Made by a program: the position numbers and the translations under genes
The notes under the pieces: generated by a model
Seen by the model: the letters and a program-made list of their open reading frames with translations, nothing else
Told to the model about the DNA's origin: nothing
The model's database searches: none
Assembly (NCBI GenBank): GCA_008729055.1
Contig: SDUX01000008.1
Span: 2,604,001 to 2,668,000, forward strand
Reading direction: 5' to 3'
Source of the DNA: Pyropia haitanensis
Lineage: Eukaryota > Rhodophyta > Bangiophyceae > Bangiales > Bangiaceae
DNA length: 64,000 nt
Shown: positions 53,411 to 63,700 of the stretch, piece by piece
Numbering within the stretch: position 1 is the first letter of the stretch
Layout of the letters: the number at the start of each line of letters is the position of its first letter

Positions 53411-54399
53411 TCACACATTGTGGCCGCCGCCCTCAATGACCGGCACCTTGACCTCGAGGCCCTTGCCGCTCGCGACGGCGTACACCACCAGCGACATGAC
53501 AACGACGAAGAAGACGGCAATGACCGCACCCGGCGCGCCCGGGCTCTCCCACTTTTCCGGGTCGAGCGTGTTGGTCAGCAGCGCCCGCCGGCGGCGGTGG
53601 AACTGGAGTAGGCCGTAGAGCGCCGCGCCGAGCGCCAGGATCCACGCCGTGCCCGTGACGATGAGGCGGAAGGGGAAGCCGCGGTCGGTGAAGAAGGTGA
53701 GCGCCAAGGTGCCCAGGCCGCCCAAGTTGATGGCGCACCACATCCACTGGGGGGGGGGGGGAGGGGCGGGAAGGAAGAGGGCAGGGGGCGGAGGGCGGCG
53801 AGGGGGAAGGGGGGGGGGGGGGGGGGGGAAAGGACCAGAGGGGGGAGGAGGGGCGCGTGATTACCCGCCAACGGCCCGCGCAGGATGGAAGGTGAATCCA
53901 GACAACAACACGTCAGCCACCACCGCCCGCTCTGGCGGCGCGCACGCGACGCCGCCACCCGACACGCGCGCAGCGGTCGACGGGCGAGCGGGCCTTGCGC
54001 CCCCCCCCCCCCCCGCCCCCCCCGCCCCCCCTCTGACGCGCGCCCGCCGCGCGGCAGCATCTCTCCTCCCCCCCTCCCTCCCCCGCTTCGCCGCTCCCCC
54101 CCTGTCCTTACCCGGAAGAACGTGCGCTCCGACGACAGCGCCGTCGACATGTAGTCCTTGATGGCTTTCTTATTCGCCTCGTCCTCCTTGGCCGCCGCCC
54201 GCTCCGCCGCCGTCGGCGCCGCCGCCGCCGTCGCCGTGGCGCCCGCCCCCCCCGCACGCCCAACGTCGACCACCACCGCCGGGCTGCCGCCGGCGCCACC
54301 GTCGCCACCGCCGGTGGCAGCCGCCGCCGGCCGCCGCGACCGCACCGCGGCGGCGTCGGTGGTGGCCCACCCGGGGGCCCCACCCCCGGCCGATGCCAT
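53411..54399 (-). CDS. DUF202 membrane protein, VTC1-like, two exons
   Basis: Exon 1 runs from the ATG at 54399 (MASAGGGAPGW) to 54112, 96 codons: a low-complexity, Ala-rich N-terminus, an acidic/Lys helix (AAKEDEANKKAIKDYMSTAL) and SSERTFFR. Exon 2 runs from 53746 to 53411: WMWCAINLGGLGTLALTFF, RLIVTGTAWILALGAALYGL, LQFHRRRRALLTNTLDPEKW and AVIAVFFVVVMSLVVYAVAS, ending GGGHNV. The E-R-T-F-x-R/W junction followed by three transmembrane helices is the DUF202 pattern found in VTC1 and the membrane end of vacuolar transporter chaperone proteins, which make and import polyphosphate. At about 207 residues without SPX or polymerase domains it resembles VTC1, with a longer N-terminus. The intron is phase 0 (CGG/GTAAGG ... 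CCCCAG/TGG), 365 nt. Function in polyphosphate handling is inferred from the family. Confidence 0.8.
53747..54111 (-). other. inferred spliceosomal intron in the VTC1-like gene
   Basis: On the minus strand it begins GTAAGG and ends in a poly-C tract plus CAG. It joins the conserved ERTFFR and WMWCAINLGG segments in phase 0. Confidence 0.8.
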
Positions 54400-55536
54400 C
54401 GTGGACGCTCCCGGCCGCCGCGGCGACGCCGAGGAGGTGGGTGAATGCAAGAGACAAAGGCGGGAGGGGCGGCGGGACGGGGGGGGTGGCAAGCCCCGGC
54501 AGAGGGCAAGCCGCCGACGCGACCACCCACACGCGTGTCCACAAAGGGATGGGGGACGACGGGGGGGATGGGAAAAGGGCGGGGGAGAGAGGGCAGACGC
54601 CGCGTTGGATGCAGCTGTTCGACGCGCACACGCGCGCGGGGCGGAGGGGGGGGGGGGACACGCGCAAACGCCGTGCGCCGCGACGCGCGCTTGCCCCCTG
54701 CAGCGCTGTGCGGTGGCGGCTCGTGGGTTGTTGCCCCACCCGCGGCGCGTGGGTGCCCACTGCCCGCGGGGTGTGCCCGGCGGGCGCGCGCCACCGTACC
54801 GCCTCGCGCGGGGATCCACCCTACGCCACAGAGGACGGCCAATGAGGGGGCGCGCCCGCGCACGGTGAGGTCGGATGTGGCCGGGCGCCGCACGGGCGCG
54901 CTGGTGTAGTGCGCTTGTGCCAGCATCAGCAAGAAAAGACGAAACCGGCAGAACCAGCGGAGCGTGTGCCGCCAGCACACACGCCGGGGCCGTCAGCCTC
55001 GGAGGGGTGCCCGCGTCCCCGCCCCCCTTCCCCCGACGTGACCAGCCACGGCAGCAGCCGCCCCGGTCCCCTCTGCTCGACTGTCGTTTGCGTCGCACGA
55101 GGGCGCCCCCTGCCCCTGCCTCTCTCCACTCCCCATCCCACTGCCGGTAGGAGCAGCGCAGCAGCGGCGGCAGCGCCCGCGCGGAAGACCGGTAGCCCCA
55201 TTGGCGGGGTGCTCTCCGCTGCATTCCCTCCCCCCCGCCCTTGCCACCTCCGCAGCCGCCGCACTCACCCCCACCGCTGCCAATACCACGTCTGGCAGAG
55301 CGGCTGCGCTAGTAGGTGTCGGGACGAGTAGTGGGGGCGTGCCTTGCGGTGCGCTGAGAGGCCAAAGCCGTCCCCTATCTTGGTCTGATTTCGTTGCCGC
55401 GGCTACACCACGGCAATGACCGGCGACGAGGAAGCGACGCGGCAGGCCGACGCCCGCGGCGTCGGCGGCGGCGGCGGCGACGGCGGATACCCAACATGTT
55501 CGGTCCATGTACAGTACAGCTTAAGTGGGTTTCACG
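54400..55536. other. intergenic, upstream of VTC1-like gene
   Basis: No gene is supported. Frames on both strands are Arg/Gly/Pro-rich. Confidence 0.4.
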
Positions 55537-56579
55537 TGTACGGAACAGCACGAGGAGCATGACCGATACGACGTCGGCAGAGAAATCGGGACAACACAGA
55601 CACAGAAAAGACCCCGACACGGTGGAAACGGACACGGCCGACGAGACTTGCTCAACCAACTGACACGATGAAGGGTACCGATAGAGATTGTACCCTCCCT
55701 GTACCCCTCCCGCTCCATCGACCGGCGGAACGACCGAGACCGCCCAAACGCCAGCTCGACTGTCTCGCGGATTGCACCAGACGGTGGGGTGCCACCCAGC
55801 ACGCGGCACCGCCGCCGCCACCGAGTGCACCGCTGCTGCGGCGCGCCGTCCCACCGGTGGGACGTCCCGCCGCTACCGATGGGACGTCCCGCCGCGGGGA
55901 CAGGCCGAATCCACAGCCCGTCCCGATGCCACGGCGCGCTCCCCTGCGGTCCCCCCCTGCCAGCGCCACCCCCGCGCCCCACCCTTGCGCTCAGCGACGG
56001 CACCACCGCCGCTGCTCGCGTGGCGCGGCCTGCAACGTCCGCGCCACGCCCGCGAGCGGGTCGTTTGGGCGACGCTCCCCGCGCCGCTGACCGTGTCGTT
56101 GGGCTCCTCTGCTGGTGGTTGGCATGCACGGCGCGCGGGTGGCGGCCGCCTCGGCACCCACCGGCCGTGTGGAATTGGGCGCTCTGCGCTCCACGTCCAC
56201 GATGGCGGGTCTGCTGAGGGTGAAGCCGGTGCTCGTGCGCTGCGCAGACAAGGGGGGGGGGGGGGGGGTGGGGGGGGGGCGGAGTGCCCACCCAATTCGA
56301 TGGTGGGCGCCTGCGTGGGCGCGCGACGCCGCGCGGCGGCGTACGGCTGACGGTACCCCGCGGGTGCTGGCGCGGCGGTGCCGTGGACACCAGCGCTCCG
56401 TAGGGGTAGGTCGGCTTGTCGGTGACACGGGTCGGCAGCGACAGCGGCGATGGCGGCGACGGGCGTGGCTGCGGCACGCGTGTGGGGAGGCCAGACGCGC
56501 AGGTGGGGTGGGTAGTCTCCGCGGTGGGTACGCGCCGCGCGGTAGAGGGAAGGCGCCCCAGTCGTGGTGCGGCCGGCAA

Positions 56580-56590
56580 AGGATAAAAGC
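56580..56590 (+). promoter_or_regulatory. possible TATA-like element of the first duplicated gene
   Basis: GGATAAAAGC stands out in GC-rich DNA 180 bases before the ATG, followed by a pyrimidine-rich leader (CTTTTCTCTTTCTTTCGTCT, 56728-56747). It is identical in the second copy (about 61799-61809). Confidence 0.4.
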
Positions 56591-56764
56591 GCACTGCCCG
56601 CTCTGGCATCTGAGACCCGATAGCTCCCACATCAGCACACCCGCCACTTTTTCCTGGCAACCCTCTCCCTCATCTGCCTCCTGCGCAGTCGCTCTCCCCA
56701 TTGCCCGCCGTCGTCGGCTTAGTCCCACTTTTCTCTTTCTTTCGTCTTCCTCTTCCCCATCGTC

Positions 56765-57832
56765 ATGGGTTTCCTCTCCTTCGTGGCCGCCGCCGTCAGC
56801 ACGGCAGCGGTCGTCGCCCCCCTGGTCGCGCCCGCGGCGGCCAAGTCTGCCAGCACCACCTCCATCCCCGTCCACACCATCCTGTCTTCGCCCGGCGGGG
56901 TGCTCACGCTTCCCGATGGGCGGCAGCTCAAGGCCGAGGTGCACGCCATTGGGGAGTGCATCACCGACGCGCTACGGCCGACGGGGGCGGCCCGCTCGTC
57001 GGGCAGCAACTTCACCATGTTCCGCCAGCAGGTGGGCCCGCCGTGCGTACTCGCCGACCGGTCCGGGACGCCTACGTACGTGGGCTTCCAGGCCATCCGT
57101 GTGACGGCCAACGGCTTCAAGTTCTCCGCTGACCTGACGCTGGAGGACGTGGACGCGGACACGCGCAACCCGGGCAGCGACGCGGAAAAGGGGTGGCGCG
57201 AGACGATGACCGCGCTGGGCCTGTCGAGCGGCGCGCTCGTGCGGCCCGACGTGTCGGTCGAGGCAGGCGCTCTGGTGGGCGTCAAGGACTACGCCGTCGA
57301 CTCGTTGTCGCTGGCGCAGGCGGGCTGGAAGGGCGTCGGCAGCGGCGACCTGCCGATGCAGGCGGTCGCGTACGACTCGTGGACGCGGGTGGAGAACATC
57401 AAGGACAACAACGCAGAGTTGGCGCGTGGGTTTGTGTCGTTCAACGAGGCCATTGACGACTTGATGGTCATGTACGCGCTGACGCAGCCCGACGCGGTGG
57501 ACGCGACCAAGCCGACCGCGGCCTTCATGTCGGCCATTGACGTGGCGGACGGGTGCCAGTGCACGACCAAGGCGGCCGAGGCACGCAAGGTGGCCCTGCC
57601 GGTGGCTGGCAGCCCGGGTCGGTGCGTCATCAAGACCCGCTCCGTCTCTGCGTCGGTGTGCGACTTTAGGGGCAACCAGTGGTGCGAGACGCTTGCGCAG
57701 CAGTCGTACGTTCAGACGTCGGCGGCGGCGGGTGACGGGACGGTCGGCTGCGAGGCGCGGCCGAGCACCATCCACAAGGTCGTGTCGTCGTACTCGCCGG
57801 TGGCCAACTTTGGGACCACCATCAAGCAGTGA
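56765..57832 (+). CDS. secreted 355-residue protein of unknown function, copy 1
   Basis: The ATG at 56765 opens a signal peptide (MGFLSFVAAAVSTAAVVAPL) with likely cleavage after AAAKS. The mature protein is well mixed and free of homopolymers, unlike most proteins here. It has about eight cysteines (ECITD, PCVLAD, DGCQC, GRCVI, VCDF, WCETL, GCEAR), one sequon (NFT), and regular segments such as YVGFQAIRVTANGFKFSADL and ELARGFVSFNEAIDDLMVMY. It ends FGTTIKQ. Synonymous positions are strongly GC-biased and the leader is pyrimidine-rich, both consistent with strong expression. No family is recognised; the secreted, disulfide-bearing character suggests an extracellular-matrix, wall or storage role. 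It differs from copy 2 at two noticed residues: Ser here against Asn in VG(S/N)GDLP, and Ile here against Asn in GTT(I/N)KQ. Confidence 0.85.
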   Translation: MGFLSFVAAAVSTAAVVAPLVAPAAAKSASTTSIPVHTILSSPGGVLTLPDGRQLKAEVHAIGECITDALRPTGAARSSGSNFTMFRQQVGPPCVLADRSGTPTYVGFQAIRVTANGFKFSADLTLEDVDADTRNPGSDAEKGWRETMTALGLSSGALVRPDVSVEAGALVGVKDYAVDSLSLAQAGWKGVGSGDLPMQAVAYDSWTRVENIKDNNAELARGFVSFNEAIDDLMVMYALTQPDAVDATKPTAAFMSAIDVADGCQCTTKAAEARKVALPVAGSPGRCVIKTRSVSASVCDFRGNQWCETLAQQSYVQTSAAAGDGTVGCEARPSTIHKVVSSYSPVANFGTTIKQ

Positions 57833-58886
57833 GGCGCTTGGCAGCGGGGGGGCGCAGGCGTGGAGGAGGGGTGATTTGTGGCGGTAGGAGTGGCGGCGGG
57901 TGTTGTTGGGATGCTCGGCCCGCATCGGGTGCCTCCCAGATGGGGCACCGCTCTCGCATTGTGCATAGTGAGTGTATATAGTGAGTGTATGCTGGGAAGG
58001 CCTGCACGGGACTGGCGATGCTGCTGTCGCCGTTGTGCTGTTTTCATTTCTGCAAATGGACCGTCCGCAGCCGCGTGTGTGCTCGATTGAAGAATCCAGA
58101 CGGCCGCCCCCGCCGAGCGGACGGTGCTGGCTGCTCGACGGGCACCACTTCCACTCACCTCGCCGTCGCGGTAGCGGTGCCAGAGTCACGGATGATGAGT
58201 GGAGGTTGGCCAGGTGGGAAACAGCCCCGCATACAAGCAAGTTCATTTTGCTGCGTCTTGTTTCTATTCTTCCGTCGGGCGGTCACCACGCACGCACCCA
58301 TGCAGTACAGTAGAGTAGGGGAGAGCGCCACGGTGCCCTTTGTCCACGGCACGCGACGCACCGTCCGCCCTAGATGGCTTCACATCATCGCCACCAACAC
58401 ATTGAGCAGAGGAACCACGTGTGGATGACGGCGGGCCGGTATCCCCCCCCCCCCCCACCCCTACCCCCTGATGATAAGGCCATGGCGACGTGCTGTCCAC
58501 CCCGCCACTGGTGCGCCGTGCCACCAGCACATACGGACAGGCGCGTCGCGGCGCGCGCCACCTTGTCCATTGTCCCGCCGTTTTCCGCCGCTGTCGTGGC
58601 GCACGACGCTCTGTGCCGCCCTCCCCCCCCTCCCCCCAAACGCGCGGCCGCGCGAGGCGCTGCGCACCGCCACAGCAGCCGCCTGCGCAAAACAGTCGCT
58701 GCCGGCAAGCCGCGGCTCGGACAGGACCGCCACAAACCACGGGGGTGGGTGGCGGGAGCGCACGCCAGCTGCACTGAGTCGGCCGCTGTACGGAGGGGGG
58801 GCACTCAGGACAGAGAAACGGCGGCGCCTGCAGGCGGACGGGGCGCGAGGAGGGTGGACCAGTTGGGACGCACGCCCAGCAGCGCT

Positions 58887-60274
58887 GCGCATGCTAAACC
58901 GGGACCACGGATTTCTTGCATTTTTGGTGTAATCCGGGGATGCAACGATTTGAGACCCCCCAGCATCACATGTTCCGCCACGTTCTCCGTGATTTCTCAT
59001 AGCATGCGCTTCAGGAGTAGGTTCCGTATGAGTACCGGGGACTACTGTTGCACCAAAAGAAGCGCCGTTCTTGGGGCTACGCTGTAGCACGTCGGGAACA
59101 AGCGTTATTATAACGGAGCGCTTTGTACAACGGATCGAAAAAAACTGTTGCGGAGAACAGTATTTTTGGACAACGCTTGTCGCGTTTTGCTCAAGAGCTA
59201 TCAAGGCCGCTCCGGGAAGACGGCCGTGCAGCCAGAATACCTCCCGTTGTCGAGTCAATCAATACAACTGCACATGGAGGTGGGGAATAACAAAAAAATT
59301 GGCGCTTCCCTCTCGCCGCCTTTCTCTCGTACGACAACGTGCTCACGGCCGACGCGTGCCGCTCCCCCGCCGTGCGGATGTCCTCGTTCCGCCCACGGCG
59401 GCCAAAACGACCCCTCCTGAGGAAGTGCAGACGCGTGCCCCCCTTCGTGCGGCTGCGACCGCCAACCCCCAGGCTACTCGCGCCGCCACCGCTGCTGCCG
59501 TTGCCGTGAGCTCGGCGGGGGCGGCGACTGTGGCGGCGGCGGTCGCTGAGATTCGCGCTCGGCGGCGGCAGCCTGTGCAGTGCCAAACGCGGCAGCAGCG
59601 GCGGTGACCAAGTTGCCCCCAGGTTCTCGGCATCCGCAGTGGCGGTGGCGGGTCAAGGAAGGGGCGGTGGCCATCCCCCCTCTCAGCAGACGCAGCCTAA
59701 TTGTCCCTCCATGCCGCCGCCACCTTGCCACCTTGAATGCCGCTACCGCACTGGCGGTGGCGGGCCATGACGGAGGCGATCAAGGTGTGGAACGCGGTGG
59801 AGGGCGCGACGAAGGCCGTCTACTCGCTCAACTGGGCGCGCGACCTCAATCCCAAGCGGGACTAGCTCGCCGCGCAACGAGCGGCGGCGGCCGCCGCGGC
59901 GGCAGACCTCGCCTCGCGGTCCGCCGCGGCCGCCGCCCGCCCGTCGGCGAATACGACTGCGGCGGCGGCTGCGTGGATGTGGGTACGCGCATGACAGAGG
60001 GGTTCGTCCTCAATGCTGAGCTCTCCAAGTCAACCGAGAGTTTTCATTGGACACCGTCCGACAAACCAGCTGAATCAAACGCGGGAGATTTTTTGTTCTG
60101 GACGACAAGACTGCTTGACTTTTGCACCAGTGCAAGAATCGTGCTTTGAGCAGCAAACTCTTGGCAAATATCTTGCTGCCAAGAGGGGTCGAGCACCGTT
60201 GCCGTGCAAGCAAGAATCGTGATGATCGGCTCCGACCCCTCTTGCACGTGGTCCCGGTTTAGCACCCACTGCGC
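58887..60274. mobile_element. second TGCTAAACCG-end element (hAT-like family, non-autonomous)
   Basis: The ends at 58892-58909 and 60246-60263 are inverted copies of TGCTAAACCGGGACCACG. The right end continues outward as GTGGGTGC on its minus strand, exactly like both ends of the element at 18966-21164, whose inner sequence differs after TGCTAAACCG. The element is thus a second family member, about 1.39 kb. Its left end lacks the outer GTGG and reads GCGCATGC instead. GCAAGAATCGTG occurs twice near the right end (60133, 60208), a subterminal repeat. The interior contains a captured-looking host gene fragment but no transposase. It lies exactly between the two copies of the large duplication. 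Confidence 0.65.
59767..59994 (+). pseudogene. possible captured 5' gene fragment inside the element
   Basis: A protein-like start, MTEAIKVWNAVEGATKAVYS then LNWARDLNPKRD, meets an in-frame TAG at 59863-59865. It continues as LAAQRAAAAAAAADLASRSA, resembling a coiled/Ala helix, to a TGA at 59992-59994. Composition and codon use match host genes rather than the flanking AT-richer element sequence. The parent gene is not recognised. Alternatively it is a genuine 32-residue peptide. Confidence 0.4.
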
Positions 60275-60754
60275 AGGCACACACACGCATGCGCAATTAG
60301 AATACCCCGCCGTCCCGCGAGCGACCCCCGCCCTCGGCCCGGCCGCCTCGACCCCGCCGGTGCTTGCCGGCGCCTCTCCCACGCCGCGGCGCCGGGATAC
60401 CCTGCCGCCGAGCCCGTTGGGTGCTAGGCGGCACGGCGACCGCCGCCGCAAGCGCCCTGAAACACGCAGCGGGGGAGTTCAAGAACCAGCCGAGTCAAAG
60501 CGCTTGTACCGGTTCGCCGCCGGACTGCGGTGGCGTCGATTCAGCTCGTGCGAGAATTTCTGTCGGCTGTACACACTGGCAGGCACCAATCACATTTGAT
60601 GGCGGGGCTCGCGACTTGTCCGATATTTTTGCATTGATTTCTTTTCGGACTTTTTAGCTGACGTTTCGAGCGAGTTTGAGCCACGTGGTCCTGATCTTTC
60701 AAACTTGAGCTCTTGCTGTGGCTCTTGTGAGTGCACAGAATTTTGGAGAGCGGC

Positions 60755-63700
60755 TGTACGAAACAGCATGAGAAGCGCGACCGATTCGACGTCGGCAGAG
60801 AAATCGGGACAACATAGACACAGAAAAGACCCCGACACGGTGGAAAACGGACACGGCCGACGAGACACGCTCCACCGACTGATACGATGGAGGGTACCGA
60901 TGGAGATTGTACCCTCCCTGTACCCCTCCCGCTCCATCGACCGGCGGAACGACCGAGACCGCCCAAACGCCAGCTCGACTGTCTCGCGGATTGCACCAGA
61001 CGGTGGGGTGCCACCCAGCACGCGGCACCGCCGCCGCCACCGAGTGCACCGCTGCTGCGGCGCGCCGTCCCACCGGTGGGACGTCCCGCCGCTACCGATG
61101 GGACGTCCCGCCGCGGGGACAGGCCGAATCCACAGCCCGTCCCGATGCCACGGCGCGCTCCCCTGCGGTCCCCCCCTGCCAGCGCCACCCCCGCGCCCCA
61201 CCCTTGCGCTCAGCGACGGCACCACCGCCGCTGCTCGCGTGGCGCGGCCTGCAACGTCCGCGCCACGCCCGCGAGCGGGTCGTTTGGGCGACGCTCCCCG
61301 CGCCGCTGACCGTGTCGTTGGGCTCCTCTGCTGGTGGTTGGCATGCACGGCGCGCGGGTGGCGGCCGCCTCGGCACCCACCGGCCGTGTGGAATTGGGCG
61401 CTCTGCGCTCCACGTCCACGATGGCGGGTCTGCTGAGGGTGAAGCCGGTGCTCGTGCGCTGCGCAGACAAGGGGGGGGGGGGGGGGGTGGGGGGGGGGCG
61501 GAGTGCCCACCCAATTCGATGGTGGGCGCCTGCGTGGGCGCGCGACGCCGCGCGGCGGCGTACGGCTGACGGTACCCCGCGGGTGCTGGCGCGGCGGTGC
61601 CGTGGACACCAGCGCTCCGTAGGGGTAGGTCGGCTTGTCGGTGACACGGGTCGGCAGCGACAGCGGCGATGGCGGCGACGGGCGTGGCTGCGGCACGCGT
61701 GTGGGGAGGCCAGACGCGCAGGTGGGGTGGGTAGTCTCCGCGGTGGGTACGCGCCGCGCGGTAGAGGGAAGGCGCCCCAGTCGTGGTGCGGCCGGCAAAG
61801 GATAAAAGCGCACTGCCCGCTCTGGCATCTGAGACCCGATAGCTCCCACATCAGCACACCCGCCACTTTTTCCTGGCAACCCTCTCCCTCATCTGCCTCC
61901 TGCGCAGTCGCTCTCCCCATTGCCCGCCGTCGTCGGCTTAGTCCCACTTTTCTCTTTCTTTCGTCTTCCTCTTCCCCATCGTCATGGGTTTCCTCTCCTT
62001 CGTGGCCGCCGCCGTCAGCACGGCAGCGGTCGTCGCCCCCCTGGTCGCGCCCGCGGCGGCCAAGTCTGCCAGCACCACCTCCATCCCCGTCCACACCATC
62101 CTGTCTTCGCCCGGCGGGGTGCTCACGCTTCCCGATGGGCGGCAGCTCAAGGCCGAGGTGCACGCCATTGGGGAGTGCATCACCGACGCGCTACGGCCGA
62201 CGGGGGCGGCCCGCTCGTCGGGCAGCAACTTCACCATGTTCCGCCAGCAGGTGGGCCCGCCGTGCGTACTCGCCGACCGGTCCGGGACGCCTACGTACGT
62301 GGGCTTCCAGGCCATCCGTGTGACGGCCAACGGCTTCAAGTTCTCCGCTGACCTGACGCTGGAGGACGTGGACGCGGACACGCGCAACCCGGGCAGCGAC
62401 GCGGAAAAGGGGTGGCGCGAGACGATGACCGCGCTGGGCCTGTCGAGCGGCGCGCTCGTGCGGCCCGACGTGTCGGTCGAGGCAGGCGCTCTGGTGGGCG
62501 TCAAGGACTACGCCGTCGACTCGTTGTCGCTGGCGCAGGCGGGCTGGAAGGGCGTCGGCAACGGCGACCTGCCGATGCAGGCGGTCGCGTACGACTCGTG
62601 GACGCGGGTGGAGAACATCAAGGACAACAACGCAGAGTTGGCGCGTGGGTTTGTGTCGTTCAACGAGGCCATTGACGACTTGATGGTCATGTACGCGCTG
62701 ACGCAGCCCGACGCGGTGGACGCGACCAAGCCGACCGCGGCCTTCATGTCGGCCATTGACGTGGCCGACGGGTGCCAGTGCACGACCAAGGCGGCCGAGG
62801 CGCGCAAGGTTGCCCTGCCGGTGGCTGGCAGCCCGGGTCGGTGCGTCATCAAGACCCGCTCCGTCTCTGCGTCGGTGTGCGACTTTAGGGGCAACCAGTG
62901 GTGCGAGACGCTTGCGCAGCAGTCGTACGTTCAGACGTCGGCGGCGGCGGGTGACGGGACGGTCGGCTGCGAGGCGCGGCCGAGCACCATCCACAAGGTC
63001 GTGTCGTCGTACTCGCCGGTGGCCAACTTTGGGACCACCAATAAGCAGTGAGGCGCTTGGCAGCGGGGGGGCGCAGGCGTGGAGGAGGGGTGATTTGTGG
63101 CGGTAGGAGTGGCGGCGGGTGTTGTTGGGATGCTCGGCCCGCATCGGGTGCCTCCCAGATGGGGCACCGCTCTCGCATTGTGCATAGTGAGTGTATATAG
63201 TGAGTGTATGCTGGGAAGGCCTGCACGGGACTGGCGATGCTGCTGTCGCCGTTGTGCTGTTTTCATTTCTGCAAATGGACCGTCCGCAGCCGCGCGTGTG
63301 CTCGATTGAAGAATCCAGACGGCCGCCCCCGCCGAGCGGACGGTGCTGGCTGCTCGACGGGCACCACTTCCACTCACCTCGCCGTCGCGGTAGCGGTGCC
63401 AGAGTCACGGATGATGAGTGGAGGTTGGCCAGGTGGGAAACAGCCCCGCATACAAGCAAGTTCATTTTGCTGCGTCTTGTTTCTATTCTTCCGTCGGGCG
63501 GTCACCACACACGCACCCATGCAGTACAGTAGAGTAGGGGGGAACGCCACGGTGCCCTATGTCCACAGCACGCGACACACCGTCCGCCCTAGATGACTTC
63601 ACGTCATCGCCACCAACGCATTGAGCAGAGGAACCACGTGTGGATGACGGCGGGCCGGTATCCCCCCCCCCCCCCACCCCCCCCCCTGATGATAAGGCCA

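Larger units (their letters stand above)
55537..58782 (+). repeat. left copy of a large direct duplication (more than 3.2 kb)
   Basis: It matches 60755-64000 with an offset of 5218-5219 bases. The first about 140 bases differ at many positions. From about 55690 to 57345 no difference was noticed, including the G-run lengths at 56250-56279. A handful of substitutions follow in the 3' half of the gene and its flank. The copy may extend past 58782, because the right copy is cut by the window end. Confidence 0.9.
58783..60754. other. spacer between the two duplicated units, mostly mobile element
   Basis: It holds the inverted-repeat element at 58887-60274 and about 480 bases beyond it with an AT-richer patch (60600-60720). 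No supported intact gene. Confidence 0.5.

Noticed and set aside
55521..56944. Minus- and plus-strand frames of 220-379 codons upstream of the duplicated gene (and their second copies at 60590-62163)
   Set aside because: They are preserved in both copies only because the DNA is duplicated. Composition is Arg/Pro-rich, and they overlap the TATA-like element and leader of the secreted-protein gene.
56972..58246. 424-codon minus-strand frame opposite the secreted-protein gene (and copy at 62191-63465)
   Set aside because: Antisense shadow; Arg/His-rich with no domain.
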